A DNA stretch of 64,000 bases from Gammaproteobacteria bacterium UBA7310 (GTDB lineage: Bacteria; Pseudomonadota; Gammaproteobacteria; Pseudomonadales; Ketobacteraceae): assembly GCA_002471665.1 (NCBI GenBank), contig DKQK01000025.1, positions 218,920 to 282,919 on the forward strand. The letters run 5' to 3'. The translations under genes were made by a program, and so were the position numbers. How positions within the stretch are numbered: the first letter of the stretch is position 1; every line of letters begins with the position of its first letter. Shown here one piece after another: positions 7,844 to 16,890 of this stretch. The notes beneath the pieces are model-generated. The model was given only the letters and a program-made list of their open reading frames with translations, searched no databases and was not told where the DNA came from.

Positions 7844-8646
7844 ATTACGAAACCCTGAAGGTAGAACAGCGGGATATGGCCTTATTTATAACGCTGAACC
7901 GCCCCCAGGCACGCAATGCGATGAGCCTGCGCATGGTGGACGAGCTGAACCGGGTTTTCCAGCAGGCGGAGCAAACCCCTGCCATTCGCGCTATCGTCTT
8001 GCGCGGTTGCGAGGGCCACTTTTGTGCCGGTGGCGATATCAAGGATATGGCAAGTGCCCGGACACAGTCGGCAGCACACGATGAGGGCGGCAAGGATCCT
8101 TTTTATCAACTCAACCGCGCGTTCGGCCATATGCTGACCCGGGTGAACCACGCACCGCAGGTGGTGATCACCGTGTTGGAAGGTGCCGTGCTGGGAGGTG
8201 GTTTCGGCCTCGCCTGTGTATCGGACATTGCCATCACCTCTGACCAGGCACAGTTTGGTTTGCCGGAAACGGGGCTGGGCGTTGTCCCCGCGCAGATTGC
8301 ACCCTTTGTGGTCACTCGAATCGGCCTGACTCAGGCACGCCGTCTGGCGCTGCTGGGAGAACGGTTCAACGGTGAAGAAGCCGTGCGCCTTGGCATCGCC
8401 CATTACCTGTGCCGTGCCGACAACCAGATAGACGAAACCCTGAGTCAGGTGCTTGCGAAAATCAAACGGGCGGCACCACAGGCCAACCGGGTCACCAAGG
8501 CGCTTTTGCACCAGGTTGGCAGCATCGACATGGAGCCGTTACTGGACCAGGCCGCGCAGCAGTTTGCCGCCGCAGTCCACAGTGAAGAAGGTGCGGAAGG
8601 CACCCTGGCATTTGTGCAAAAACGCTTGCCCAACTGGGCCCAGTAA
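7840..8646 (+). CDS. atuE: enoyl-CoA hydratase family, AtuE-like (isohexenylglutaconyl-CoA hydratase), 268 aa
   Basis: A crotonase-fold enzyme expected to hydrate isohexenylglutaconyl-CoA made by the AtuC/AtuF carboxylase. The oxyanion-hole segment GHFCAGGDIKDMA lies near residue 60 and GGGFGLACVSDIA near 125. LPETGLGVVP near 145 keeps the glutamate equivalent to Glu164 of rat hydratase. The Glu144-equivalent position (usually GGGxELA) is Gly here, so the two-glutamate mechanism may be altered or another residue may serve. It overlaps atuD by 4 bases, and atuF follows 20 bases after its stop. The function is assigned by operon position. Confidence 0.82.
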   Translation: MNYETLKVEQRDMALFITLNRPQARNAMSLRMVDELNRVFQQAEQTPAIRAIVLRGCEGHFCAGGDIKDMASARTQSAAHDEGGKDPFYQLNRAFGHMLTRVNHAPQVVITVLEGAVLGGGFGLACVSDIAITSDQAQFGLPETGLGVVPAQIAPFVVTRIGLTQARRLALLGERFNGEEAVRLGIAHYLCRADNQIDETLSQVLAKIKRAAPQANRVTKALLHQVGSIDMEPLLDQAAQQFAAAVHSEEGAEGTLAFVQKRLPNWAQ

Positions 8647-8666
8647 TCGATTTGGAACCTGGTAAT

Positions 8667-10631
8667 ATGTCTGAATTCAACAAGATACTGATTGCCAATC
8701 GCGGCGAAATCGCGGTTCGGATTATACGTACCGCCAAAAACATGGGGTATTACACCGTTGCCGTTTACAGCGACGCAGACACCCATGCGCTGCATGTGCA
8801 ACTGGCGGATGAAGCGGTTCACATCGGCCCTTCACCAGTGGGTGAGTCCTACCTTCGGATCGACAATATCATTGCTGCTGCCAAAGCCAGCGGCGCAGAC
8901 GCCATTCATCCCGGCTATGGCTTTCTGTCTGAAAACAGCGACTTTGCGGCCGCCTGCGAAGAAAACGGCATTTGCTTTATCGGCCCGCCCGCACAGGCCA
9001 TTGAGCTGATGGGCTCAAAGCGACAGGCCAAACTGGCGGTGGAAAAAGCCGGTGTTGCCACCGTGCCCGGCTACGATGGTGCCCAGCAGGACATCGCCAC
9101 ACTGGCCCGACACGCCGCGCAAATCGGCACACCGTTGATGATTAAGGCTTCTGCCGGAGGGGGCGGCCGCGGCATGAGACTGGTGGAAGATCTCAGCCAG
9201 GTTGAAGCCGACCTCAACTCCGCCCGCTCCGAAGCAGAGCACGCGTTCGGCAACGGCGAGCTGATTCTTGAACGGGCCGTTATCAACCCCCGCCACATCG
9301 AAATTCAGATATTTGCCGATCAACAGGGTGACTGCATTCATTTGGGAGAGCGGGACTGCTCGGTGCAACGCCGCCACCAGAAAGTGGTGGAAGAGGCCCC
9401 ATCCCCCTTCGTATCCCCAGCGTTGCGCAAAGACATGGGGGCAGCCGCCGTGAAAGTGGCGCAGCTCTGCAACTATGTCGGTGCCGGTACTGTGGAGTTT
9501 CTGGTGGACGCCGAAGAAAACTTTTATTTTCTGGAGATGAACACCCGCCTGCAGGTGGAACACCCGGTTACCGAAATGATTACCCACTTGGACCTGGTGG
9601 AATGGCAGCTGCGGATTGCTGCGGGCGAGCCTCTGCCCTTGCAACAGGATCAGATCACACTGGATGGACACGCCATCGAAGTCCGGCTTTATGCCGAAGA
9701 CGCCTATCAAAATTTCCTGCCGCAAACCGGCCGGGTCCATCTCTGGCACACTGAGCCGCAGCACGGGGTTCGCGTTGACAGCGGCGTGCAAAGCGGCACC
9801 CTGATCAGCCCATTTTACGATCCCATGCTGGCCAAGATCATCGCCCATGGCAAAGATCGCGCTACCGCCATTCGCAAACTGGACCGCGCCCTGGGCAACA
9901 GCGTAGTACTGGGTACCGAGACCAACAAGCCGTTCCTACGGCAGTTGATTACCCACAATCAATTCAAGTCCGGCCACGCCACGACCGGATTCATCGCTGA
10001 GCACCCGGCAGACTGGTTACCGGCCAACGCCCGCGACGAACAATCCGGTGCCTGCCTGGCCGCGGCATTATTGCACTCATGCGGTAATCACAGTGGGATC
10101 GATGGCACGACCCGAATCACACTGCGCGGGCGCCGGCAAAGTCACCTGATCCGGGTAGAAGGAGACCGGGTACTGACCGTCACCTGTGGTGATCGCTGCC
10201 AGCACATTGAGCTGCACCGCAACGGCCCGCGGGCAACCGTCCGGCTTCACAGCGTTGGTCAACCGGTGGTGAGCCGCATTGTTTATTACCATATTGATGA
10301 TCAGACCCTCTATAAGACCCTGTATTTGGATAACGGCTTCACTGCGCAGCAGTTTGTCGACATCACCCACGCACCACCGGACAAAGCCGCCCATAAAGGC
10401 TCGGGCAAAGTCCTGGCGCCCATGGATGGCAACCTGATGACGATCCAGGTGCAGCCCGGTGACAAAGTCAAACAGGGTGACATTGTTGCCGTCGTAGAAG
10501 CCATGAAAATGGAGCATCCGCTGCGGGCCACAGTGAGCGGTCAGGTCGAGAAGGTAGTTGCCCAGCACGGCGACCAACTCAAGGCAAGGCAACTTATCCT
10601 GTTGATAACTGAGGAAAATAATCCTGAGTAG
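8667..10631 (+). CDS. atuF: geranyl-CoA carboxylase, biotin carboxylase/BCCP (alpha) subunit, 654 aa
   Basis: Uses ATP and bicarbonate to carboxylate its own biotin and feeds the AtuC subunit. Biotin carboxylase spans about residues 1-445: ANRGEIAVRI at the start, glycine-rich ATP loop ASAGGGGRGMR, and EMNTRLQVEHPVTE. A middle linker domain follows. The biotinyl domain has the EAMKMEH site with the biotin lysine near residue 614. The length agrees with methylcrotonyl- and geranyl-CoA carboxylase alpha chains. The start was set at the ATG at 8667 (MSEFNKILIANRGE); a TTG five codons upstream is less likely. The beta and alpha genes are separated by atuD-atuE, as in Pseudomonas. Confidence 0.88.
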   Translation: MSEFNKILIANRGEIAVRIIRTAKNMGYYTVAVYSDADTHALHVQLADEAVHIGPSPVGESYLRIDNIIAAAKASGADAIHPGYGFLSENSDFAAACEENGICFIGPPAQAIELMGSKRQAKLAVEKAGVATVPGYDGAQQDIATLARHAAQIGTPLMIKASAGGGGRGMRLVEDLSQVEADLNSARSEAEHAFGNGELILERAVINPRHIEIQIFADQQGDCIHLGERDCSVQRRHQKVVEEAPSPFVSPALRKDMGAAAVKVAQLCNYVGAGTVEFLVDAEENFYFLEMNTRLQVEHPVTEMITHLDLVEWQLRIAAGEPLPLQQDQITLDGHAIEVRLYAEDAYQNFLPQTGRVHLWHTEPQHGVRVDSGVQSGTLISPFYDPMLAKIIAHGKDRATAIRKLDRALGNSVVLGTETNKPFLRQLITHNQFKSGHATTGFIAEHPADWLPANARDEQSGACLAAALLHSCGNHSGIDGTTRITLRGRRQSHLIRVEGDRVLTVTCGDRCQHIELHRNGPRATVRLHSVGQPVVSRIVYYHIDDQTLYKTLYLDNGFTAQQFVDITHAPPDKAAHKGSGKVLAPMDGNLMTIQVQPGDKVKQGDIVAVVEAMKMEHPLRATVSGQVEKVVAQHGDQLKARQLILLITEENNPE

Positions 10632-10927
10632 AGACAAAGGGCAGCGTTCTGGAAAGCGCGCTTTTCAAGCGGCCAGGAATGGCCACTTTTAGACTTCAAA
10701 GGCTTGAACCAAGCGGCCCATGAGGTTATCGTACGCCAACGCGAGCAATGTGTGGATAATAAGTCAAAAGCCCATCAAAAACGTCTTAGGGTGTCGTTTT
10801 TTCACCCAAACCTGTTGGGAGTCTCACCATGACCATCCACTGCTGTGCACACAGCCCATCGCATAGCCATGCGCTTGCGCCAATAAAACACTACAACCTT
10901 AATTAAGGATTGCCGACTGGGGGTAAC
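10632..10927. other. intergenic stretch between atuF and the acyl-CoA synthetase
   Basis: 296 bases without a convincing gene. Close to the atuF stop are two small dyads: AAAGCGCGCTTT near 10653, and GGCCA-GGAA-TGGCC at 10671-10684 followed by ACTTTT. The second may act as a weak terminator. The AT-rich part near 10885-10910 may carry a promoter for the synthetase gene, but no clear -35/-10 pair was found. The synthetase may thus be transcribed apart from atuA-F. Confidence 0.4.
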
Positions 10928-12766
10928 ATGACAAGCAGTACTACTGATGTGATTACCTGGGGCATGATGCTAAAAAAGGCTCCGTTCATTATGCGGAACC
11001 TGCCTCGGATAATCAAAGGACTAAAAATCGGTAATATCACAGATCCCGCACAGCCCTGTGGTCTAGGATGGACATTCGAACAGGCTGTCAAGCGCAACCC
11101 TCGTGGTACCGCCATACTCTACGAGAACACACGATTCAGCTACGACGAGTTCAACCAGTGGGGCAACCGCATTGCCCACTACCTGATGAGCCAGGGAATC
11201 AAGAAAGGCGATGTGGTTGGTATCTTCATAGAGAACCGCCCGGAGCTTCTGGCCGCGGTTCTGGGTGTATCCAAAATCGGCGCCGTCTGTGCCATGCTCA
11301 ATACATCACAGACCGGCAAAGTGCTGATACACAGCTTCAATCTGGTTAACCCGAAAGCGGCCATCGTCGGCGGTGAACTGACGGATGCATTCGATGAAGT
11401 CCGCAGTGAGCTGAACGTTGAAGACGACAAGATCTTCTTCCTGGCGGATCAGGACACAACCAAAGATCCGGGTGTGGCACCAAAAGGCTATCAAAATCTC
11501 GCCACCGAATCGGCCAACAGCCCCACCCACAATCCTGACACCACCAATCGCATCTATTTCAATGATCCCTGCTTTTATATTTACACCTCCGGCACCACGG
11601 GGCTGCCCAAAGCCGGTATCTTCAAGCACGGCCGCTGGATGAAATCCTATGGTGGCTTCGGCATTATGGCCATGCGCCTGGGGCCGAAGGATGTGATGTA
11701 CTCCACTTTACCCCTCTATCACGCCACGGGCCTGTGCGTGTGCTGGGGCTCCGCCATCGCCGGTGCATCCGGTTTTGCCATCCGGCGCAAGTTCAGTGCC
11801 TCCAACTTCTGGCGTGATGCACGTAAATACAATGCCACCGCCATCGGCTATGTGGGTGAACTGTGCCGCTACCTGCTGGATCAGCCTGCCCTGTCGGACG
11901 ATGCCAATAACCCGGTGCGCAAAATGGTGGGCAACGGGTTGCGCCCCAACGTCTGGATGCCCTTCAAAAAGCGCTTTGGTGTTGAAGAGATCGTCGAACT
12001 GTACGCTGCCTCAGACGGTAATATCGGCTTCACCAACATTTTCAATTTCGACAATACCGTGGGCTTTTCACCCATGAGTTGGGCGCTGGTGGAATACGAC
12101 AAGGAAAAAGAAGAACCGGTTCGTGGGCCTGATGGCTTCATGCGCAAGGTGCAGAAAGGCGGACAAGGCCTGTTGATCGCAGAGATCAACGACAAGGCCC
12201 CCCTGGATGGCTACACCGACCCGGAAAAAACCAAAAAAGTGGTGATGACCGATGTGTTCGAGAAAGGCGATCGCTGGTTTAATACCGGCGATATGCTGCG
12301 GGATATCGGCTTTGGCCATACCCAGTTTGTAGACCGACTCGGGGATACCTTCCGCTGGAAAGGCGAAAACGTATCCACCACTGAAGTGGAAAACATTGTA
12401 TCCGGTTACCCACAGATCTCTGAAGCGGTTGTCTATGGTGTGGAGATTCCCAACACCAATGGCCGCGCCGGCATGGCATCCATCACCCCGGCGGTGCCCC
12501 TGGAAGAGCTGGACTTCAAGCACCTTTGCGGTTATTTAAAGGAGAACCTGCCAGCCTATGCCGTGCCCCTGTTCCTGCGTATCAAGGAGCAAATGGAAAC
12601 CACGGGCACCTTCAAGTATCAGAAATCGCATTTGAAAGAGCAGGCGTTCGACCCATCGAAAACCAATGGTGAAGCGGTGTATGCCCTGCTACCCGGCAGC
12701 GATGAATACGTCGAAGTCAACGATGAGGTACTCTCCGGCATCAATAACGGTGACTATCGTTACTAA
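10928..12766 (+). CDS. long/very-long-chain acyl-CoA synthetase, FATP type, 612 aa
   Basis: An ATP-dependent ligase that would activate a fatty or terpenoid acid to its CoA ester. AMP-binding core motif YTSGTTGLPKAG lies near residue 220, followed by GNGLRPNVW and the FATP-family ending WKGENVSTTEVE. The length and motifs fit the fatty-acid-transport-protein subfamily rather than FadD. In P. aeruginosa the atu operon ends with a very-long-chain acyl-CoA synthetase (AtuH), so this gene is a good candidate for activating citronellate or geranylate. The start chosen is the ATG at 10928 behind GGGGGT; a TTG 18 bases upstream is unlikely. A strong terminator follows. Confidence 0.85.
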   Translation: MTSSTTDVITWGMMLKKAPFIMRNLPRIIKGLKIGNITDPAQPCGLGWTFEQAVKRNPRGTAILYENTRFSYDEFNQWGNRIAHYLMSQGIKKGDVVGIFIENRPELLAAVLGVSKIGAVCAMLNTSQTGKVLIHSFNLVNPKAAIVGGELTDAFDEVRSELNVEDDKIFFLADQDTTKDPGVAPKGYQNLATESANSPTHNPDTTNRIYFNDPCFYIYTSGTTGLPKAGIFKHGRWMKSYGGFGIMAMRLGPKDVMYSTLPLYHATGLCVCWGSAIAGASGFAIRRKFSASNFWRDARKYNATAIGYVGELCRYLLDQPALSDDANNPVRKMVGNGLRPNVWMPFKKRFGVEEIVELYAASDGNIGFTNIFNFDNTVGFSPMSWALVEYDKEKEEPVRGPDGFMRKVQKGGQGLLIAEINDKAPLDGYTDPEKTKKVVMTDVFEKGDRWFNTGDMLRDIGFGHTQFVDRLGDTFRWKGENVSTTEVENIVSGYPQISEAVVYGVEIPNTNGRAGMASITPAVPLEELDFKHLCGYLKENLPAYAVPLFLRIKEQMETTGTFKYQKSHLKEQAFDPSKTNGEAVYALLPGSDEYVEVNDEVLSGINNGDYRY

Positions 12767-12792
12767 CGCCATGGCACCCACAGAAAGTTGTA

Positions 12793-12836
12793 CCTGAACA
12801 AAAAGGCCAGCCTCAGCGCTGGCCTTTTTGTTCAGG
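12793..12836. terminator. strong terminator after the acyl-CoA synthetase
   Basis: A perfect 19-bp inverted repeat (CCTGAACAAAAAGGCCAGC and its complement) around a 6-base loop, with T5 after the GC-rich core on the plus strand. The symmetric A and T runs mean it could also stop transcription from the other side. Confidence 0.85.
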
Positions 12837-12880
12837 TTTGCTATAAAAAGTAAGGACACAAACGAACACAGACGGATACG

Positions 12881-13285
12881 ATGTACAATCAGGATGATGT
12901 CACCGCACGCCGCGGTTTAGCCCAATTGGCGCTAAAAGGATTTTTCAATATGTCAGCCCGCTGGCAGCTCACCCGCCCCGAAGCCATGACGCTGCTGGGC
13001 CTGACCGCGACCTCCACCTACGCCAACTGGAAAAACGGCAAAACCGGTACCATCCCCCGGGACACGCTGGAGCGCATATCCTATCTGCTCCATATCGACG
13101 ATACCTTACGCACCCAACTACCCACCGACACTGCCATAATTCAATATCTTAGGGAGCCACGCAGGGATAATGATCCCAAATCATCCTGTATGGATCGCAT
13201 GCTGCAAGGCAATGTGATTGATATCTATATGGTCCAGCAGGAACTGAGCAAGCTTTGTGAACAGGCCAAAAAACAGGTGGTCTGA
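12881..13285 (+). CDS. Xre/MbcA/ParS-type antitoxin-like protein without a partner toxin, 134 aa
   Basis: An N-terminal helix-turn-helix (about residues 20-65: WQLTRPEAMTLLGL, WKNGKTGTIPRDTLERISYLL) is followed by a C-terminal segment, MLQGNVIDIYMVQQELSKLC. This resembles the DUF2384 (MbcA/ParS/Xre) end that contacts RES-domain toxins. No RES toxin gene lies on either side: upstream is the terminator of the synthetase gene, downstream a flavin oxidoreductase. It may be a solitary regulator of the same fold. The start is ATG at 12881; the ribosome site is weak. Cytosolic. Confidence 0.7.
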   Translation: MYNQDDVTARRGLAQLALKGFFNMSARWQLTRPEAMTLLGLTATSTYANWKNGKTGTIPRDTLERISYLLHIDDTLRTQLPTDTAIIQYLREPRRDNDPKSSCMDRMLQGNVIDIYMVQQELSKLCEQAKKQVV

Positions 13286-13402
13286 TTGTCCTGATCAAAC
13301 AAAATCATCACCCTGCCTAACTCCTACACACAATGCCATTGCATGAAGATCTCGAATTTGATGTAGTCCGTGCTCGAGATAAATCATTTGGAGTAACTCA
13401 TC

Positions 13403-14380
13403 ATGTTAAAAACCGCCGTCACCGAAATGCTCGGCATTGAACACCCTATTGTACAAGGTGGGATGATGCATGTTGGACGTGCAGAACTGGCATCCGCTGT
13501 ATCCAATGCAGGCGGCTTAGGCATTTTGACTGCCCTCACCCAGCCCACTCCAGAAGACCTGAGCAAAGAGATCGCCCGCTGCCGTGAAATGACCGACAAG
13601 CCCTTCGGTGTCAACATCACCCTGCTGCCCACCATCAACCCGGTGCCCTATGATGAATACGCCCAGGCCGCTATCGAAGGTGGCATCAAGATCATTGAAA
13701 CCGCGGGCCGCAGCCCGGAACCCTTTATGCCCGCATTCAAAGCGGCCGGGATCAAGGTCATACATAAGTGCACGTCCGTGCGTCATGCTTTGAAAGCAGA
13801 AAAGATCGGCTGTGACATGGTTTCAATCGATGGCTTCGAGTGTGCCGGCCACCCGGGCGAGGATGATATTCCGGGCCTGGTGTTAATTCCCTGTGCGGCC
13901 AACGTACTGAAAATCCCGATGATCGCATCCGGCGGTTTCGGTGATGGGCGGGGCCTGGCTGCCGCGCTGGCTTTGGGGGCAGACGGTATTAACATGGGCA
14001 CCCGCTTTGTTGCCACTCAGGAAGCACCGGTTCATGAAAACGTAAAGCAGCGTATGGTCGAGGCCTCCGAACTGGACACCTCGCTGATTTTCCGAACCCT
14101 GCGTAATACCGCCCGAGTATTCAAAAACAGCATTGCCGAAAAAGTCGTGGAAATCGAAGCACTGCCGGGCGATACCGACTTCAAGGATCTGCAACCGCTG
14201 GTTGCCGGCGTAAAAGGCCGTGAGGTACTGGACAAGGGTGATCTCGAATACGGAATCTGGACCGCCGGCATGGTGGTGGGTCTGATCAAAGACATCCCCA
14301 CCTGTGATGACCTGATCAAAACCATCATGGCTGATGCCGAGGAAATCATCTCTGCCCGCCTGGGAGGCATGGTCCGATAG
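13403..14380 (+). CDS. nitronate monooxygenase / 2-nitropropane dioxygenase family flavoprotein, 325 aa
   Basis: A TIM-barrel FMN enzyme. IEHPIVQGGMMHVG at the N-terminus, VDGFECAGHPGEDD (cysteine-bearing, near residue 140) and the FMN-phosphate loop SGGFGDGRGLAAALALGADGINMGTRF (about 174-200, quoted only as location) are typical. The family oxidises alkyl nitronates, but many members are generic NAD(P)H:quinone or flavin oxidoreductases of unknown substrate. The class is well supported and the substrate is not. GGAG precedes the ATG at 13403. It is monocistronic and converges on the next gene across a perfect terminator. Confidence 0.85.
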   Translation: MLKTAVTEMLGIEHPIVQGGMMHVGRAELASAVSNAGGLGILTALTQPTPEDLSKEIARCREMTDKPFGVNITLLPTINPVPYDEYAQAAIEGGIKIIETAGRSPEPFMPAFKAAGIKVIHKCTSVRHALKAEKIGCDMVSIDGFECAGHPGEDDIPGLVLIPCAANVLKIPMIASGGFGDGRGLAAALALGADGINMGTRFVATQEAPVHENVKQRMVEASELDTSLIFRTLRNTARVFKNSIAEKVVEIEALPGDTDFKDLQPLVAGVKGREVLDKGDLEYGIWTAGMVVGLIKDIPTCDDLIKTIMADAEEIISARLGGMVR

Positions 14381-14387
14381 GCCCAAA

Positions 14388-14437
14388 TGACGGCATCAAA
14401 AAAAGGGCGCTTATATGCCCTTTTTTTGATGCCGTCA
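14388..14437. terminator. bidirectional terminator between convergent genes
   Basis: A perfect 21-bp inverted repeat with GGGC at the stem tip and A7/T7 arms around an 8-base loop. It lies between the flavoprotein gene (stop 14380) and the convergent unknown gene (stop 14449) and should serve both. Confidence 0.9.
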
Positions 14438-14448
14438 GTGTGAACCCG

Positions 14449-15141
14449 CTAAGCCGGATGCGGGTACAGGATAGACTCTGAGAACTCGAAAAAGCCCTGC
14501 ATCTCCTTGTCACTCATAGACGGGATCACCTTACGAATAACCGTTTGCGCGGCACTGCGGATCGCGTCACTGGCAACAGAAGTGATCTTATTCATCACCA
14601 TACCCATTTTCATCATACCCAGGGGCTTATCCATATAAGAATGCAGCGCCACTTCCACCAGCTCACACAGGGCATCGGAATAATCGCGGGCAACTGCATC
14701 AACCCCCTGTTCTTTCCCCTGTATAACCGCCTGATTCAGGCGGGACCGTAACTGAGGGCTGATTTCAACCGCCACATAGGTCGGGTAGCGGGAACTTTCT
14801 CGCAACGGTTTCAGTAATCCATTGATGTAATCGGCCATATGCTGCCGATCAGCCTTGGACATCTTTTTCACCACCTGCTTCAACGTCATGTGAATGGTTT
14901 TCTTGATTGCCGCAACACCGCCGGACACGATTTTCTGGCCCATATTATTGAGTTTCACCCGTTCAATGGGGCTAATAAAATACTGATCAAGGCACTCGTC
15001 AGTAAATTGATTCAGTAATGCCAGCAGTTTATCCGCCTGCTCCTTGTCAGAACCCGCTTGTAAAGAATCACGATAAGACTGGTTCATGGAAAACAGGGTT
15101 TCGGATGCACCAAAGCCAAGATACCAAGTGGTTTCACTCAT
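14449..15141 (-). CDS. uncharacterised helical protein, 230 aa
   Basis: Not recognised. Its ATG at 15141 has AGGGAGA nearby, and it ends at a strong terminator, so it is a real gene. The product appears almost entirely alpha-helical, with amphipathic segments and many Lys/Met (KKTIHMTLKQVVKKM near residue 85, MMKMGMVMNKI near 180). It has no signal peptide and no long hydrophobic helix. It lies between a flavin oxidoreductase and an EstB-like hydrolase, with a phasin and a desaturase beyond, so a role in lipid or storage-granule biology is conceivable. That is a guess from context only. Confidence 0.7.
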   Translation of the reverse strand: MSETTWYLGFGASETLFSMNQSYRDSLQAGSDKEQADKLLALLNQFTDECLDQYFISPIERVKLNNMGQKIVSGGVAAIKKTIHMTLKQVVKKMSKADRQHMADYINGLLKPLRESSRYPTYVAVEISPQLRSRLNQAVIQGKEQGVDAVARDYSDALCELVEVALHSYMDKPLGMMKMGMVMNKITSVASDAIRSAAQTVIRKVIPSMSDKEMQGFFEFSESILYPHPA

Positions 15142-15349
15142 AAAAAAATCTCCCTAATTTCTGGCCGCAATTAAACCAGATACCATCTTGAAACCACATG
15201 GCTTTAGAGACTTAATAACCAAAAATTTGAATCAATCCTCATTCATTTTGGCGACAAAAGCACCTAACTGCTCATGGCTCCGCTCATGTGTCAAATCCAT
15301 CAGAAACTGCTATAACTACTCAATATAATAACAACAGGGACTCCACATT

Positions 15350-16684
15350 ATGTTACAGGGTTACGTACATCCGGATTTTGGCCGGGTTGCAGACGTTCTG
15401 TCGCAACAGATTCCACGCAATCGGCCCGGTGGAGCCGCCCTGACGGTGTATCATAAAGGGCAGTGCGTAGTTGATATCTGGGGTGGCACCCGCAACCGGG
15501 ATGGTGACCCCTGGCGCGCCGAAACCCTGGCCCTGTCGTTTTCCACCACCAAAGGGGTTGCCTCAACCCTACTGCACATTCTGGTGGATCAGGGGTATCT
15601 GAAATACGACGACCCCGTCAGCAAACACTGGCCCGAGTTCGGCCAGAAATCAAAACAGAACATCACCGTTCGACAGCTACTCTGTCACGAAGCCGGCCTG
15701 TATCACATTCGGGAAATGATTGATGATGCCGAACAGATGATGGACTGGAATTTTATGACCACCGCCATTGAACGGGCCCAGCCGATCCACGAGCCCGGTA
15801 GCACCAACGGCTACCATGCCCTCACCTATGGCTGGTTGATAGGTGAGCTGATTCAGCGAATCACCAACAAAACCTTCGCAGAAGTCCTGGATGAACTGAT
15901 TGCCGCGCCCCTGCAGCTGGACGGCCTTTACGTGGGGCTGCCGGATGCACAGATGCACCGCCGCGCAGAACTGGTACAAAGCATCGGCAAGAAGGGGGCA
16001 GCGGATCTGCGGACGGAACGCCGCAGTCAGAGGCTGATGCTAAAAGCAGTCACTGCTGGCTTGAAGATTGCCAACATAGACCTGGATAAAACCCTGTCGG
16101 CCCTGGTGCCCCGAGGTGCAACTCACCTGGACTTCAACAGCCAGGATTTTGTCAACGCCTGTGTTCCCGCCGCCAACGGCATGTTCACATCACGTTCCCT
16201 GGCAAAATTGTATGCGCTTTTGGCAAATGGTGGTGAGCTGGATGGTATCCAGCTGATATCCAAAGGCACCATGAACGAAATCACCCAAATCCAGAACCGC
16301 ACCATGGGTGACGTCATTCCCGTTCCCATGCATTGGCGATTGGGGTTTCATCGGGTCTGGGCTTTCGGCAAAGCAACCTCTTTAAGCTTCGGCCATTTCG
16401 GTTTTGGCGGTTCCGGGGCCTGGGCCGACCCGGTGCGCAACCTGGCCATCGGCATGACCCTCAATAATGGTGTGGGTACGCCATTTGGAGACGCCCGCAT
16501 CTTACAGGTCACCGGTGCCGTCATCAAAGCGGCGGAACGTCGCTACCTGGTTCCCGACATCGAGCAGGTACAGGGAATCGGGCCGTTTTTCCCAAGAGAT
16601 CGCCGTACCACCTATGGCACCGCCAAAAAGCTGGTTAATGGTGTATTACCCCGCCGCCGCAAGTCTGATGTGACCGCTATTTAA
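15350..16684 (+). CDS. serine hydrolase, beta-lactamase/EstB-like esterase, 444 aa
   Basis: A penicillin-binding-fold hydrolase. The nucleophile motif SxxK is S-T-T-K at residues 65-68, a family tyrosine motif lies in HALTYGWLIGELI (about 160), and HFGFGGSG (about 345) supplies the third element. No signal peptide is seen, so it is probably cytosolic and probably an ester or amide hydrolase rather than a true beta-lactamase. It is divergent from the unknown 230-aa gene across 208 bases. The start ATG at 15350 follows AGGGA. The substrate cannot be read from sequence. Confidence 0.85.
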   Translation: MLQGYVHPDFGRVADVLSQQIPRNRPGGAALTVYHKGQCVVDIWGGTRNRDGDPWRAETLALSFSTTKGVASTLLHILVDQGYLKYDDPVSKHWPEFGQKSKQNITVRQLLCHEAGLYHIREMIDDAEQMMDWNFMTTAIERAQPIHEPGSTNGYHALTYGWLIGELIQRITNKTFAEVLDELIAAPLQLDGLYVGLPDAQMHRRAELVQSIGKKGAADLRTERRSQRLMLKAVTAGLKIANIDLDKTLSALVPRGATHLDFNSQDFVNACVPAANGMFTSRSLAKLYALLANGGELDGIQLISKGTMNEITQIQNRTMGDVIPVPMHWRLGFHRVWAFGKATSLSFGHFGFGGSGAWADPVRNLAIGMTLNNGVGTPFGDARILQVTGAVIKAAERRYLVPDIEQVQGIGPFFPRDRRTTYGTAKKLVNGVLPRRRKSDVTAI

Positions 16685-16890
16685 CCGAATTTCGCACTAA
16701 TTTGACGGCCCTATAAAGGTGCCGTTAAATTTGTGATGCAATTAGGGTTAACATTCTAATTTTTTTGTATAAGTTACGTGTCGCAGTGTTGTTGTTCTGA
16801 ACCCTATGAAAGGACTTTCAGTTCAGATACCGACACTTGCGTCCAATATGAGGTCATTCAATCAGTCATCCTAATATGAGGGATTATAAA

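Noticed and set aside
9015..9848. 277-codon minus-strand open frame inside atuF
   Set aside because: It is a shadow of the biotin carboxylase coding strand with no recognisable motif.
4980..10631. Reading the carboxylase genes as a leucine (liu) operon
   Set aside because: There is no MerR-type LiuR, isovaleryl-CoA dehydrogenase at the head, or HMG-CoA lyase; AtuA and the SDR are specific to the terpene arrangement.
16876..16890. Earlier in-frame ATG of the phasin gene
   Set aside because: It has no ribosome site, and the GAGGG that serves the ATG at 16891 lies within this stretch.
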